This document shows positions 1-18,514 of a stretch of 64,000 nt of DNA, piece after piece. The notes under the pieces are model-generated. The model searched no databases and was not told where the DNA came from. It was given only the letters and a program-made list of their open reading frames with translations. Location: positions 29,665,600 to 29,729,599 of the forward strand of contig NC_044924.1 of the NCBI RefSeq assembly GCF_003576645.1, written 5' to 3'. Made by a program: the position numbers and the translations under genes. This DNA is from Ipomoea triloba (Eukaryota > Streptophyta > Magnoliopsida > Solanales > Convolvulaceae). Position 1 is the stretch's first letter, and every line of letters begins with the position of its first letter.

Positions 1-587
1 CGGTTGACACATTCTAACTTCTAATGTTCTATTGAATATTCAAATGCAAGTATTCATTTATCTCTTGATTTAAATTTTAAAGTGTCAATGCTCATCCGGT
101 TGACCCATTTTATTGAATCCAGATCCGGTTGATGACTTGACCTGTTTTTATCGAATGTAAGTATTCAATTTCGATTTTAGTTCAAATAGTCTAACCTGCC
201 CGATAAGCTCGACAACCCGAAATTTAGGGTTAGAGGGAACCCGAATCCGAGAATAAAATAATAATTAACCGACAACCCGAAAAGGCTAGCCCAAAACCGA
301 CAGGACTGGCCCGATTGACACCCCTACTAAAAAGTCATTATAATCACTCTTATATTATATAGGTTCAGGCCGAGCTTTGAATTCTATATATGTTACTATA
401 TAGAGGAAACTTTTTAATATTGTTGAGGAATTGGATTCTGCATAATTAAAAATTGTATAATGCCCACTTATGTCAATGGATAGGTATACTAGTGGTTTAA
501 ATCCCTTTAATTGGTAATTAGTTTATTAGTTTACAAGTCGGATTAATTATGTTTTTTTTTTTTTTGCTTTTTCAAAGATTTGTTAAC
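1..587. other. Unassigned AT-rich DNA, probably transposon remnants
   Basis: No gene is visible. The first 340 bases contain repeated forms of 'ccggttga' and 'cgacaacccg' and end in 'gattgacacccctact', wording commonly seen at the edges of old plant transposons. No terminal repeats or target duplication could be paired, so the family is unknown. Confidence 0.4.
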
Positions 588-589
588 TA

Positions 590-847
590 CTCTCTCTGTC
601 CCATTTTAGATGTCCTATTTACTATTCATTGGTCAAACCAACTCTTTCTTTATTGCTTATTTTCTTTAGTAATTTTTCATTATTTTTAAATTTAATTTTT
701 TGTGTTTAATAGTATTTTTAATGTAGTTTCTAAATATATAAATTTTATATATTAATGTTAAATTTAATATTATGAAAAATTGGATTAAAAATAACTTCAG
801 TCAAGCTTCGTTAAACGAATCAGACATCCAAAATGGGACGGAGGTAG
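590..847. mobile_element. Stowaway (Tc1/mariner) MITE, 258 bp
   Basis: The left end reads CTCTCTCTGTCCCATTTT and the right end, reversed, reads CTACCTCCGTCCCATTTT, the classic Stowaway terminus. TA dinucleotides flank both ends (588-589 and 848-849), as expected for Tc1/mariner insertion. The length equals that of the inverted copy at 57826-58083, with which it shares internal sequence (for example the 'gcttgactgaagtta' region in opposite orientation). It is non-autonomous with no coding capacity. Confidence 0.9.
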
Positions 848-1447
848 TATAAAGTAAGAGCAAAACATATCTGGACTCTGGAGTGTCATCTCATTTGACT
901 TGGTACGATTATCATCTTCTTTTACTCTCTAAGCATTTATTAGGCTGTTAGTTCACTATTTTCCTCCCTGAAGTGTAAAAGCTCAATATTACCTAACCAG
1001 CTAGATTTTTTCTTTTATGGCATGTTTGGTTCACGGAATAGGTAGGGAATGGCATATCATTCCCAGTAATAACCTATTCCGTCGTTTGGTTCGCATTTGT
1101 ATTCCCAGGAACATTGTTCCTGGGAATGAGCTATTACCCTTGCTATTACCAGGGCCCCCCTGGTATTAACCTATTCCTGAGAGCTCAGGAATAGATATTT
1201 TATTATTATTTCTTTTTTACCCTTATTTAAACTTAAAATTTTTTACGCGTCATTTTTTTACAGATTGAATTCATCTCATCACCTCTCTGGCTCTCCCGTA
1301 TCACCTAAACCTAAATCTCATCGCATCATCCCTCTCATCGCACAGATCTCCTATCGCCATTGCAAATTGAGAATCTTCATCAAGGTATTCTTCTCACCTT
1401 TTATTTGTTTTATAAATTATTTTATATATGCATATATATTTAATATA

Positions 1448-1672
1448 TATATATAATCACTGTTGCGGCTGCGGCGTGATGCCGCAGCCCGCAGCCGCAG
1501 CAGTAATACTGCTGCGGCTGTGGCACACCGCCACAGCCGCACAGTATATTAGAATTAATATACTGCTGCGGCTGTGGGGGTGGCTGTGGCACACCGCCAC
1601 AGTCGCAGCAGTATATTAGAATTTAATATATATATAATTATATATATATACGGCTGCGGCACCGCGCAGCAG
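1448..1672. repeat. GC-rich palindrome cluster in the Harbinger 5' region
   Basis: A run of overlapping inverted repeats built from 'ctgctgcggctgtgg' and its complement. Examples are CAGCAGTAATACTGCTG near 1498-1514 and a long hairpin whose arms are ATACTGCTGCGGCTGTGG (from about 1559) and CCACAGTCGCAGCAGTAT (ending about 1614). The GC content contrasts sharply with the (TA)n-rich DNA around it. It lies between the left terminus and the transposase start codon, in what is probably a 5' leader or intron. Confidence 0.85.
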
Positions 1673-2595
1673 GTTTTATATATATATATATAGTTTATAT
1701 AAATTGATTATATATATTTCAATATTAGGGTTTGTGATTTATGTATGCGTAGTTTTTGATTTTTTATTGTAATTTGTATGTGTTTTTGATATATTATTTG
1801 TGAATCATTGCTATAGTTTTGAGTATTGTATGGTTTACATTTAATTTGCAGTTATGGCTCGTTTGCGTTTAATAACTCGTACTGAAAGAAGGAAAAGATG
1901 TGTAGCTGTGTTGCGTGTATGGTTGGATATATGTGCTTCTGTGACTTCATTATTTATAATGATGATGTATATGTTGACAATTTTGTGTTCTAATAAAAAA
2001 CGAATGAAATCTTATATTATTAATGCTTTAGGGTCTCGAGAATATATGTTACGAACAGTCTATTCTTGTGATGAGAAATGCATATCTCAACTTAGGATGA
2101 ATCGACATGCTTTTGTAAAGTTATGTACAATGTTACAAACTATAGGAGGGTTAAGGCCAACTAGAAATATGCTTGTTGATGAGCAAGTAGCAATATTTTT
2201 ACATATTATTGCTCATCATATAAAAAATAGGATCATTCAAAATAATTTTCAAAGGTCCGGTGAAACTATTAGTCGATACTTTAATGTAGTATTAAATGAT
2301 GTATTGAAACTCCGGAATCATTTATTCAAAGATCCTGAACCAGTTCCAGCTACATCAACAGATCATAGATGGAAATGGTTTAAGGTACTTAAACATATCC
2401 CTACACTTGATTTATAACAAATAACTACAATGTGAATATATATTTAATAATATTTGATATAATTTCTAGAATTGTCTAGGCGCTTTAGATGGAACATTCA
2501 TTACAATAAAAGTGCCATCAGAAGATAAACCTAGATATCGATCTCGAAAGGGTGAAATTGCAACAAATGTATTAGGTGTATGTACACCTAATATG

Positions 2596-4172
2596 TGATT
2601 GCAGCATATTTTAACAACTCAAATACCCGGAGTATTCCGGGGTATCGATCCACAGGGAAGCGGGGCGCATCGAACACTAGTTACTAGTATACTCATGTGA
2701 AGCTAATCCTAACGAAATTGGTGTTTAAACGAAAGGATATATTGTAATAAACGAAAATAAAGAAAACGTAGATGATGAAAACAAATAGGAGGAGAGATGG
2801 GATTTCCGGGTTTAGGTGTTTAGTCTCCTAATGCCATACTTAAGGTGAGATATGTGATTTGGGTTCTAACAAATGTGGATGATTGCTTTCACAAAGGGGA
2901 AGGAATTACTCCCATAATTCAAACCCACAATAAAGAACTAAACAAGAACAAGCAATCAAAAAGGAATCCCTCAACAAGTTTGCCCTCTCCCAAGGTGCAA
3001 AAGTCAAGTGCAAATGTGAGTGCTCTAATCTATGCCCCAATTCCCATCAAGACACAATTATAGCATGATACAAGCAATTTAGGCCTTTAATCACAAGCAT
3101 CACAATAGAAATCACATTGGCAACATAAGTATAAAACCCAAATATAAACATATCATTAATCATAAAGAACAAGGCAAATAGGATTCATCAACACCTATTA
3201 CCCAAAAATCGCAACTTTACTTTAGCCACTCATGGCTAGGATAGAATTCAAAGCACAAGTAATGAAGAGTTTACAAAGACTAAGGAAATAAAGGAAGGGA
3301 AAGGAAATTCTCCCGAATATAGCTCTCCTTCTTCCTCCCAAAGCCTTGTTAGCTCCTTGAGATGACTATCTTCTTCTCCAAAGTGGTGGATCCCTCCTTC
3401 ACTCTATTGAAGAGATAACACCTTTCTCTCACTCCTTTTTGCCTCCCAAAATGCAGCTTTTTCTGATCTGATCCAACTTGGTAGGGTTTTGGGAAAGTGA
3501 TCCTTTTATAGTGGGATCAAAAATAGGGGTAAAATGGGATTTTCCGCCACTGTACTGCGCAGGATTCTCGACGCGTCGAGAATGGGGCTCGACGCATCGA
3601 GCCTTCGACAAAAATCCGGAATTTCATTCGGCCCATTCTCGACGCGTCGAGAGTAATTCTCGACGCGTCGAGCCTTCCTCCTGCAACACTGTTCTGACTT
3701 TCAGGCTGATTTTGACCCTTTTCCCTTCCGATTTACACTTTGATGTCTTCATAAGAGTTGAAGCCCTTGAAGTCTTCTTTCCAATGGTTCAAGAATCAGC
3801 TCATTTGGATAATCCTAGAGAGAGATATGGTCCGATTACTGAGGTGTCGCCATGTTTAGCGGGAATTGCAACTCTTTGATCTTTTGCTCCACTTTTCCCT
3901 TGTTTTGTTCTTGTGATCAAATCCATTGAAAGTGCCCTTCTTTGGCTCATTTGGAAGTGTATTAGTCATCCTCTTAGCTTCACCTTGGCTCTCATTTGCG
4001 CGAGATTCATTCAAAATGCTCCGAAAGGCATGCATTGTCTTCAATTTAACAATTTACGCACCTAAGGATATAAACAAATGAATTAAGGCACATTTTGCAT
4101 AAAACCAAAGTATTTATCACTCAAAATAGGCTTATATATGGGGTGAAAACATGTACATAAATGCAATTATCA
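2596..4172. mobile_element. Solo LTR (1577 bp) inserted in the transposase gene
   Basis: The insert begins TG and ends CA and is flanked by a perfect 5-bp duplication ATATG (2591-2595 and 4173-4177), the signature of LTR retrotransposon integration. Excising it with one ATATG copy rejoins the transposase reading frame exactly. No gag, pol, PBS or polypurine tract lies within it, so it is a solo LTR left by recombination between two LTRs. The motif GTATCGATCCACAGGGAA near the left edge suggests a Ty3-type LTR lying in reverse orientation; that is inference from familiarity, not a search. Confidence 0.82.
3567..3677. repeat. Four CTCGACGCGTCGAG-type palindromes in the solo LTR
   Basis: Within about 110 bp there are three copies of the 14-bp perfect palindrome CTCGACGCGTCGAG and one variant CTCGACGCATCGAG, each containing CpGs. 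They lie in the middle of the LTR. They could be enhancer-like sites or form cruciforms; the function is unknown. Confidence 0.85.
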
Positions 4173-4256
4173 ATATGCAATTTGTCTATGTTCTTCCGGG
4201 GTGGGAAGGATCTGTAGCAGACAGTAGAGTTCTTCGGGATGCATTATCTAGAAGGC

Positions 4257-4554
4257 ATCCACTTAAGGTCCCTAATGGTAAGTATTATAATATTCAATAT
4301 CCACTTAAGGTCCCTAATGGTAAGTATTATAATATTCAATTTCAAATATGATGTAATATAATATGCATTCTTAATATTCAATTTCAAATATGATGTAATA
4401 TAATATGCATTCTCATTATATTATAAAATTATGTTTATAGGTTGTTACTATTTAGTTGACGGAGGATAAATTATGTTTATAGGTTGTTACTATTTAGTTG
4501 ACGGAGGATATGTTATGTTTATAGGTTGTTACTATTTAGTTGACGGAGGATATG
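4257..4554. repeat. Four exact 42-bp tandem duplications (stutters)
   Basis: Pairs at 4257-4298/4299-4340, 4330-4371/4372-4413, 4426-4467/4468-4509 and 4471-4512/4513-4554 are each exactly 42 bp with no mismatch. The copy downstream of the N (from 6165) lacks the last two. Their identical length despite different sequence points to unmerged assembly overlaps rather than biology. Confidence 0.92.
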
Positions 4555-5103
4555 TTAATAGTGAGGGATTTTTGGCACCATTTAGAGGTCAAAGGTACCA
4601 CTTAAATGAATGGCGTCAAGGTCATCAACCGACAACTCCTCAAGAGTTTTTTAATATGAAACATGCAGCTGCTCGCAATGTCATAGAACGGACTTTTGAT
4701 TTATTAAAAATGAGATGTGCTATACTAAGAAGCCCATCATTTTATCCTGTTAGAATACATAACAGAATTATACTTGCATGTTGTTTGCTGCATAACTTTA
4801 TTAGAAATGAGATGAATGTTGATCCTATGGAAGATGAATTGGTACATGGTAACGGAATAAATGAAGATGATGATATTGCACAAATAGAGCCTTCAGAAGT
4901 TTGGAATAATTGGAGGACAGAATTAACAAATGACATGTTCAATGAATGGATATCATCTAGAAATTAAGGACATGTGCATTGATGTCTTTTTTTTTTTTTC
5001 TTTTTTGTTTTTCTTTGTTTTCTTGTTTTTGTTTTGGTTTTTTGTAATGTGGTTTATGAACAATGTTATGTCTTTAATAAATGTATTTCATTTGTAGTTA
5101 AAA

Positions 5104-6125
5104 ATGTCTTCTGACCCTACATCTGCAACCATTGGCTCTCAAAGTGCTACTAAGCAAACAAAAAGAAAGTGGACACCCGAAGAAGACATTATATTAGTGT
5201 CTTGTTTGACCGGAATGCATAATGTAGGGAAATATAATTCCGATACAGGGTTTAAGACAGGTTATTTATTAAAACTTGAAAGAATGATTTTGGAAAAAAT
5301 ACCAAATACTACCATAAAAGCTAAGCCACATATTGAGAGTAGAATTAAAACTTTGAAAAAAGAATTGGGCATTATTCATGATATGGTGCAAGGTAAAGAC
5401 ACTAGTGGGTTCCGTTGGAATGAGCACAGGCACATGGTTTATGCTGAAGATGCAATTTGGGATTCATACTTAACTGTAAGTATTTACGCTTTGTTTTACT
5501 TACATTTATTTTTATTAATGTATACGTACTAATAATTTATTTTATATGTTTATTGTAGAGTCATAAAGAAGCTACACCTTTTAGATCAAGAAGGTTTAGG
5601 TTTTATAATGAGTTATCTGCAATATATTCTAAAAATCGTGCAACTGGAAAAGATGCACAGACAGCGGATGATGTTGTTGAAGAAATACAAGCTGAAGAAC
5701 AAAATGATATAAGAGTTGATACAGATGATAGTACATGTGTTGGTTTGGATGATTTTGATTTCATGAGTACACAGGTTGAGCCACAAAATGATGGAAGAAA
5801 AAGAAGCAATTCAAGTAAGAGGAAAAGGACTAATGATGAAGCTATCGAGATATGTGCTGAGAGTATGCTTAATGCTGCGAAGCTAATAAGCAATACAATG
5901 TCAGAAGTTGGTAAGAACTTGTCTGATGGCCTTCAATATGATCGTGATATGGATATGTTTCAGAAGCTTGATCGTGTATTACAAGAGGTCGATGGTTTGA
6001 CTTTAGATGAAATGGACCTTGTTTCGTTAAAGCTCACTGATAATCCTAATAAAGTCGCTTTTTTCCTCAGTCTTGATCCTGATCGAAGACTACAGTGGAT
6101 CAGAAGATTTCTTGCTGGCCATTAA
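5104..6125 (+). CDS. Harbinger ORF1, Myb/SANT-like DNA-binding protein (copy A)
   Basis: Exon 1 runs 5104-5475 (124 codons) and exon 2 runs 5559-6125; the intron has GTAAGT and TTGTAG borders. The N-terminal domain (residues about 20-110) carries KRKWTPEEDIILVSCL, WNEHRHMV and a final W, the pattern of the plant Myb/SANT-like domain. A basic stretch GRKRSNSSKRKRTNDEA looks like a nuclear localisation signal, and the C-terminus (SLDPDRRLQWIRRFLAG) is typical of transposon-derived SANT proteins. In Harbinger/Pong elements this protein works with the transposase for nuclear import and end binding. The frame is open and the copy looks translatable. It follows the transposase in the same orientation. 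Confidence 0.85.
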
Positions 6126-6171
6126 TCATTATTCATATTTATAGTTTATGAACATTGCTACTANTTATAAA

Positions 6172-6627
6172 ATTATGTTTATAGGTTGTTACTATTTAGT
6201 TGACGGAGGATATGTTAATAGTGAGGGATTTTTGGCACCATTTAGAGGTCAAAGGTACCACTTAAATGAATGGCGTCAAGGTCATCAACCGACAACTCCT
6301 CAAGAGTTTTTTAATATGAAACATGCAGCTGCTCGCAATGTCATAGAACGGACTTTTGATTTATTAAAAATGAGATGTGCTATACTAAGAAGCCCATCAT
6401 TTTATCCTGTTAGAATACATAACAGAATTATACTTGCATGTTGTTTGCTGCATAACTTTATTAGAAATGAGATGAATGTTGATCCTATGGAAGATGAATT
6501 GGTACATGGTAACGGAATAAATGAAGATGATGATATTGCACAAATAGAGCCTTCAGAAGTTTGGAATAATTGGAGGACAGAATTAACAAATGACATGTTC
6601 AATGAATGGATATCATCTAGAAATTAA
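6172..6627 (+). pseudogene. Transposase C-terminal exon, second copy
   Basis: Repeats the final transposase exon (YYLVDGGYVNSEGF through the stop at 6625-6627), again with the glutamate in NVIERTFDLLKMR. It lacks the upstream exons because it starts just after the N at 6164. It is almost certainly the same locus assembled twice. Confidence 0.85.
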
Positions 6628-6763
6628 GGACATGTGCATTGATGTCTTTTTTTTTTTTTCTTTTTTGTTTTTCTTTGTTTTCTTGTTTTTGTTTTGGTTT
6701 TTTGTAATGTGGTTTATGAACAATGTTATGTCTTTAATAAATGTATTTCATTTGTAGTTAAAA

Positions 6764-7785
6764 ATGTCTTCTGACCCTACATCTGCAACCATTGGCTCTC
6801 AAAGTGCTACTAAGCAAACAAAAAGAAAGTGGACACCCGAAGAAGACATTATATTAGTGTCTTGTTTGACCGGAATGCATAATGTAGGGAAATATAATTC
6901 CGATACAGGGTTTAAGACAGGTTATTTATTAAAACTTGAAAGAATGATTTTGGAAAAAATACCAAATACTACCATAAAAGCTAAGCCACATATTGAGAGT
7001 AGAATTAAAACTTTGAAAAAAGAATTGGGCATTATTCATGATATGGTGCAAGGTAAAGACACTAGTGGGTTCCGTTGGAATGAGCACAGGCACATGGTTT
7101 ATGCTGAAGATGCAATTTGGGATTCATACTTAACTGTAAGTATTTACGCTTTGTTTTACTTACATTTATTTTTATTAATGTATACGTACTAATAATTTAT
7201 TTTATATGTTTATTGTAGAGTCATAAAGAAGCTACACCTTTTAGATCAAGAAGGTTTAGGTTTTATAATGAGTTATCTGCAATATATTCTAAAAATCGTG
7301 CAACTGGAAAAGATGCACAGACAGCGGATGATGTTGTTGAAGAAATACAAGCTGAAGAACAAAATGATATAAGAGTTGATACAGATGATAGTACATGTGT
7401 TGGTTTGGATGATTTTGATTTCATGAGTACACAGGTTGAGCCACAAAATGATGGAAGAAAAAGAAGCAATTCAAGTAAGAGGAAAAGGACTAATGATGAA
7501 GCTATCGAGATATGTGCTGAGAGTATGCTTAATGCTGCGAAGCTAATAAGCAATACAATGTCAGAAGTTGGTAAGAACTTGTCTGATGGCCTTCAATATG
7601 ATCGTGATATGGATATGTTTCAGAAGCTTGATCGTGTATTACAAGAGGTCGATGGTTTGACTTTAGATGAAATGGACCTTGTTTCGTTAAAGCTCACTGA
7701 TAATCCTAATAAAGTCGCTTTTTTCCTCAGTCTTGATCCTGATCGAAGACTACAGTGGATCAGAAGATTTCTTGCTGGCCATTAA
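6764..7785 (+). CDS. Harbinger ORF1, Myb/SANT-like protein (copy B)
   Basis: Same as the 5104-6125 gene at a constant offset of 1660 bp. Exons are 6764-7135 and 7219-7785. It is followed by the true right arm of the element and the 3' terminus, so if only one copy is real this is the one physically linked to the 3' end. Confidence 0.8.
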
Positions 7786-8000
7786 TCATTATTCATATTT
7801 ATAGTTTATGAACATTGCTACTATCATTGAATTGTTTTCAGTACGTATTTTGTTTTAAAAAACATATGTTATTCTTCTTCTGAATATTAATAAATGTTCT
7901 TATAATATATTGATTAGCAGTTGATAGAAAATTATTTGAATTTTAATTCATACATAAATTCCATCATGTATAATGAACAGTCTTCAAAGAATATTAGATG

Positions 8001-8001
8001 C

Positions 8002-8052
<51 letters not shown>

Positions 8053-8077
8053 CATAATCATAATAATAATAATAATA
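8001..8077. repeat. (AAT)n microsatellite in the Harbinger right arm
   Basis: More than fifteen AAT units with two 'cat' interruptions. Similar (AAT)n runs sit at 8538-8565 and 8580-8622, just outside the element. They create meaningless poly-asparagine reading frames. Confidence 0.95.
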
Positions 8078-8294
8078 AGAATTATTTTGTAGAAGGGCAT
8101 TTATGTCTTTTAAATATATATTCCATTTCTATTCCTTCCGCGAACCAAACGCTGGAATACAATTCCCAAGTCTATTCCTTTCGCGAACCAAACGCTGGAA
8201 TACAATTCATATTCTATTCCTTACCTATTCTATTCCTTATGGAATAGTATTCCTATTCCCTTAAAATTCATTCCGTGAACCAAACGTGTTGTTA

Positions 8295-8578
8295 GTGTTT
8301 GTTTGTTTTCTTGTTTTCATGTACTAGCATGAGATAATATTCTCAATCTCTTGGTTTTCTAACAAAATTTACTCCATCTCCCTGTGGTGATGAATTAACT
8401 AACTAATGCATTTTCCGTTTATTATTACACCTGCTCCATCCATCTGTGACCTCTCACTTAGGAGGATCACAACTATGCCGCTTGACTACAATGATAGAAA
8501 TGCAAATTTACATTAAGACTTTTGAAAAAGAGCCACATAATAATAATAATAATAATAATAATAATGTCTTGAATTCTT

Positions 8579-8621
<43 letters not shown>

Positions 8622-8734
8622 GTTTTGTCTCATAAATTATGACACAAAAGAATCTATTTTACTTCCCTAGTGAATACAAAATCAACAAATTTGTTAGAGA
8701 TAATGTCTTGAATTCTTGTAACATTGTGTTGTTG
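8295..8734. other. Spacer between Harbinger and CslA gene 1 (3' flank)
   Basis: Contains (AAT)n runs at 8538-8565 and 8580-8622 and otherwise AT-rich DNA. It probably includes the 3' UTR of CslA gene 1, whose stop codon is at 8735-8737 on the minus strand. No other gene is seen. Confidence 0.6.
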
Positions 8735-16646
<7,912 letters not shown>

Positions 16647-16866
16647 CGTCGGCGAAGTGGTTAATTTAATTTGGTCTTGTACGCTACAGGTTCATTAGTT
16701 CAATAGGAGAGAGACTATTAACTCAGTAAAGAGAGAGAACACACAGGACAGGAGAGATAAGGGGGAGGAATAATGGGAGGATGAAGAGAAAGAGAGGAAT
16801 TGAAGCCTATGAAAAAAACACTATTGTCTTTTGCTTATTGGTTTGTGTTGATTTGGTTTTATTATA

Positions 16867-16876
16867 TTATATATAG
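16867..16876 (-). promoter_or_regulatory. Candidate TATA box of CslA gene 1
   Basis: On the minus strand this reads CTATATATAA, about 220 bp upstream of the ATG at 16646. The intervening leader contains 'gag/ctc' runs. The spacing resembles that of the paralog (TATA near 50391, ATG at 50134). Inferred from position and sequence only. Confidence 0.5.
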
Positions 16877-16899
16877 TATTGTCTTATTGATAAATCCTT

Positions 16900-17560
16900 T
16901 CACATTTATTACAATGACTAACATCATTTAACTCATTTGGGGTGGGTTTGGTGAATCAAACCTGCTTTATTATTATTTTTTTTCTTCTCAAAATGTTGAA
17001 TCTCCCACCCCAAAGAACTCCTACGTCCTAGCCCAATAGAATATTTGGGAGGATGTGCTTACTGCGTACAAAGGAGACCCCTCACCCAACAGGATATTTG
17101 GAAGGATGTACTTACTACATACAAAGGAGTCCCCTCACTTTGAGAGAGTTGCTCCTCACACACTAATATTGATGAAAACTTGATCCTGAATCTTTTTTTA
17201 AAAATTTCACCTCTATTTTATTATTTTTATTGTGTTGAGTATATATATATTCCTCCTTATCATCAGTTTAAATTATTAATTGAAATGCAATATATCATAC
17301 GAAATATATTATTCAATATCTAGAAGAATCATCCCCTTCCATGCGTCATTAATTTATTACTATTTACATCATATGTATAAATCACAATTCATTTAATAAC
17401 TTATTAGTATTTATATCATAAATCACAATTCATTTCATCTATTATTATACGGAGTACTAATAAAGCAAAATATTTTGTTCTTTATTGCTATAAAGTCCCT
17501 TGCTTGTCCTTCTTTGCAATGATTCTTTGTTTGGGCATGGATATGCAACTTTTTATAAAG
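16900..17560. other. Upstream DNA of CslA gene 1
   Basis: No gene seen. A near-duplicate phrase ('atatttgggaggatgtgctt' and 'atatttggaaggatgtactt') occurs at about 17041 and 17093. Otherwise AT-rich. Confidence 0.5.
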
Positions 17561-17565
17561 GGTTA

Positions 17566-18071
17566 CACTTGTGTGAAACCGTCTCAAGGATCTTTATTTG
17601 TGAGACGGGTCAAGTCGGGTTGAATCAACATGCAAATGCCATACTTATAGGCACAAATGTCATGCTTATATGCTCAAATGTAATACTAATCAAGAATAAA
17701 ATTGTTGTCATTTATAAGGAAAAATGTAATACTTTTGAAGAAAAATGTATATTAATAATTTTGCATTTTGATGTAAAAGTATTATATTTTCCATCAAAAG
17801 TATTACATTTTCCATAATAAATAATGTTCTCCTTACTTATAAAGAAAAATATAATACTTTTGAAGAAAAATGTAATACTCCTTACTTTTAAATTGAAATG
17901 TAAAAGTATTACATTTTCCCTTAAAAGTATTGCATTTACTATTATAAGTAACAAAAATATTATTCCTAATTAGTATTACATTTGAGCATATAAGTATGAC
18001 ATTTGTGCATATAAGTATCATATTTTTACATTGACCCAACCCGTCTCACGGTGAGACGGTCTCACACAAAT
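17566..18071. mobile_element. MITE of the GTGTGAGACCGTCTCA family, copy 1
   Basis: The left end is CTTGTGTGAAACCGTCTCA and the right end is TGAGACGGTCTCACACAA, which are inverted repeats. The interior is full of short inverted motifs such as 'aaaagtattacatttt'. Related copies lie at 54853-55285 (full) and 50579-50895 (5'-truncated). No transposase; superfamily not established. Confidence 0.8.
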
Positions 18072-18176
18072 TTTTGTCTTTTATAAATAATCAACCAATA
18101 TAGTAATAGTCTTTGAACCAAATATGGAAAATAATCAAATATAGTTACTTGACATTTAATTTGCATGTATTACGTC

Positions 18177-18456
18177 CAATGTTGAAAAAATCGTCCTAGC
18201 CGCGGTAATTTTTGCTAGAATCGGAAATTTCCGCGACTTGCTGACTGGGCTTTTTAAAAAAAAAAAATTTTAGTAATTTTAAATCTTAAACATTTAAACT
18301 ATTAATGTTATAATATGTTAACTAATACTCTAATAGTTTAATAAGCATGGTTGCAGTAGGCACTAGGCATTAGTTGTGCAGTAGACTAGCGTCTAGCGCC
18401 TAGGCGGCGACCTATACAAACGAAAAAAAAAAATAGTGCATGTGTTTGGGTGTATG

Positions 18457-18514
<58 letters not shown>

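Larger units (their letters stand above)
1854..4967 (+). pseudogene. Harbinger DDE transposase, interrupted by a solo LTR
   Basis: Exon 1 (1854-2384) encodes the N-terminal helix-turn-helix-like part ('MNRHAFVKLCTMLQTIGGLR', 'FQRSGETISRYFN'). A short intron follows (GT at 2385, AG before 2470). Exon 2 begins NCLGALDGT, holding the first catalytic aspartate, and is cut after 'GVCTPNM' by the LTR at 2596-4172. It resumes as 'QFVYVLPGWEGSVADSRVL' with the second aspartate. After another intron the last exon reads YYLVDGGYVNSEGF, with the catalytic glutamate in NVIERTFDLLKMR, and stops at 4965-4967. The start of the last exon is stuttered by exact 42-bp repeats. Family identity is firm (DDE_Tnp_4 type). 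All three catalytic residues exist but cannot be translated continuously. Confidence 0.9.
4421..7823 (+). repeat. 1.7-kb duplication joined by a single N
   Basis: 4421-6163 and 6165-7823 are the same sequence (constant offset 1660 beyond the stutters) separated by one N at 6164. The only length difference is 84 bp, which equals the two 42-bp stutters in the first copy. No base difference was seen in the parts compared. Probably two overlapping contigs placed end to end. Confidence 0.9.
1018..8291 (+). mobile_element. PIF/Harbinger DNA transposon with transposase and SANT ORFs
   Basis: Termini are TGGCATGTTTGGTTCACGGA on the left and, reversed, CAACACGTTTGGTTCACGGA on the right. A TTA target duplication flanks them (1015-1017 and 8292-8294), the hallmark of this superfamily. 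It carries the two genes typical of autonomous members: a DDE transposase (from 1854) and a Myb/SANT-like ORF (5104 and again 6764). Subterminal regions 1018-1205 and 8130-8291 are rich in 'attcc/ggaat' foldbacks. The transposase is interrupted by a solo LTR at 2596-4172, so this copy is not autonomous. About 1.7 kb of the 3' half is duplicated around an N at 6164. Removing the LTR and the duplicates leaves about 3.9 kb, a usual size. Confidence 0.92.

Noticed and set aside
3429..3879. Opposed frames of 60 and 133 codons containing 'SRRVE' repeats
   Set aside because: Both come from the CTCGACGCGTCGAG palindromes inside the solo LTR.
8446..8670. Poly-asparagine reading frame
   Set aside because: It is a translation of an (AAT)n microsatellite; same for 7921-8247.
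18436..18510. N-terminus of the RNase H protein
   Set aside because: This part of the frame is microsatellite translation and not part of the LINE protein.
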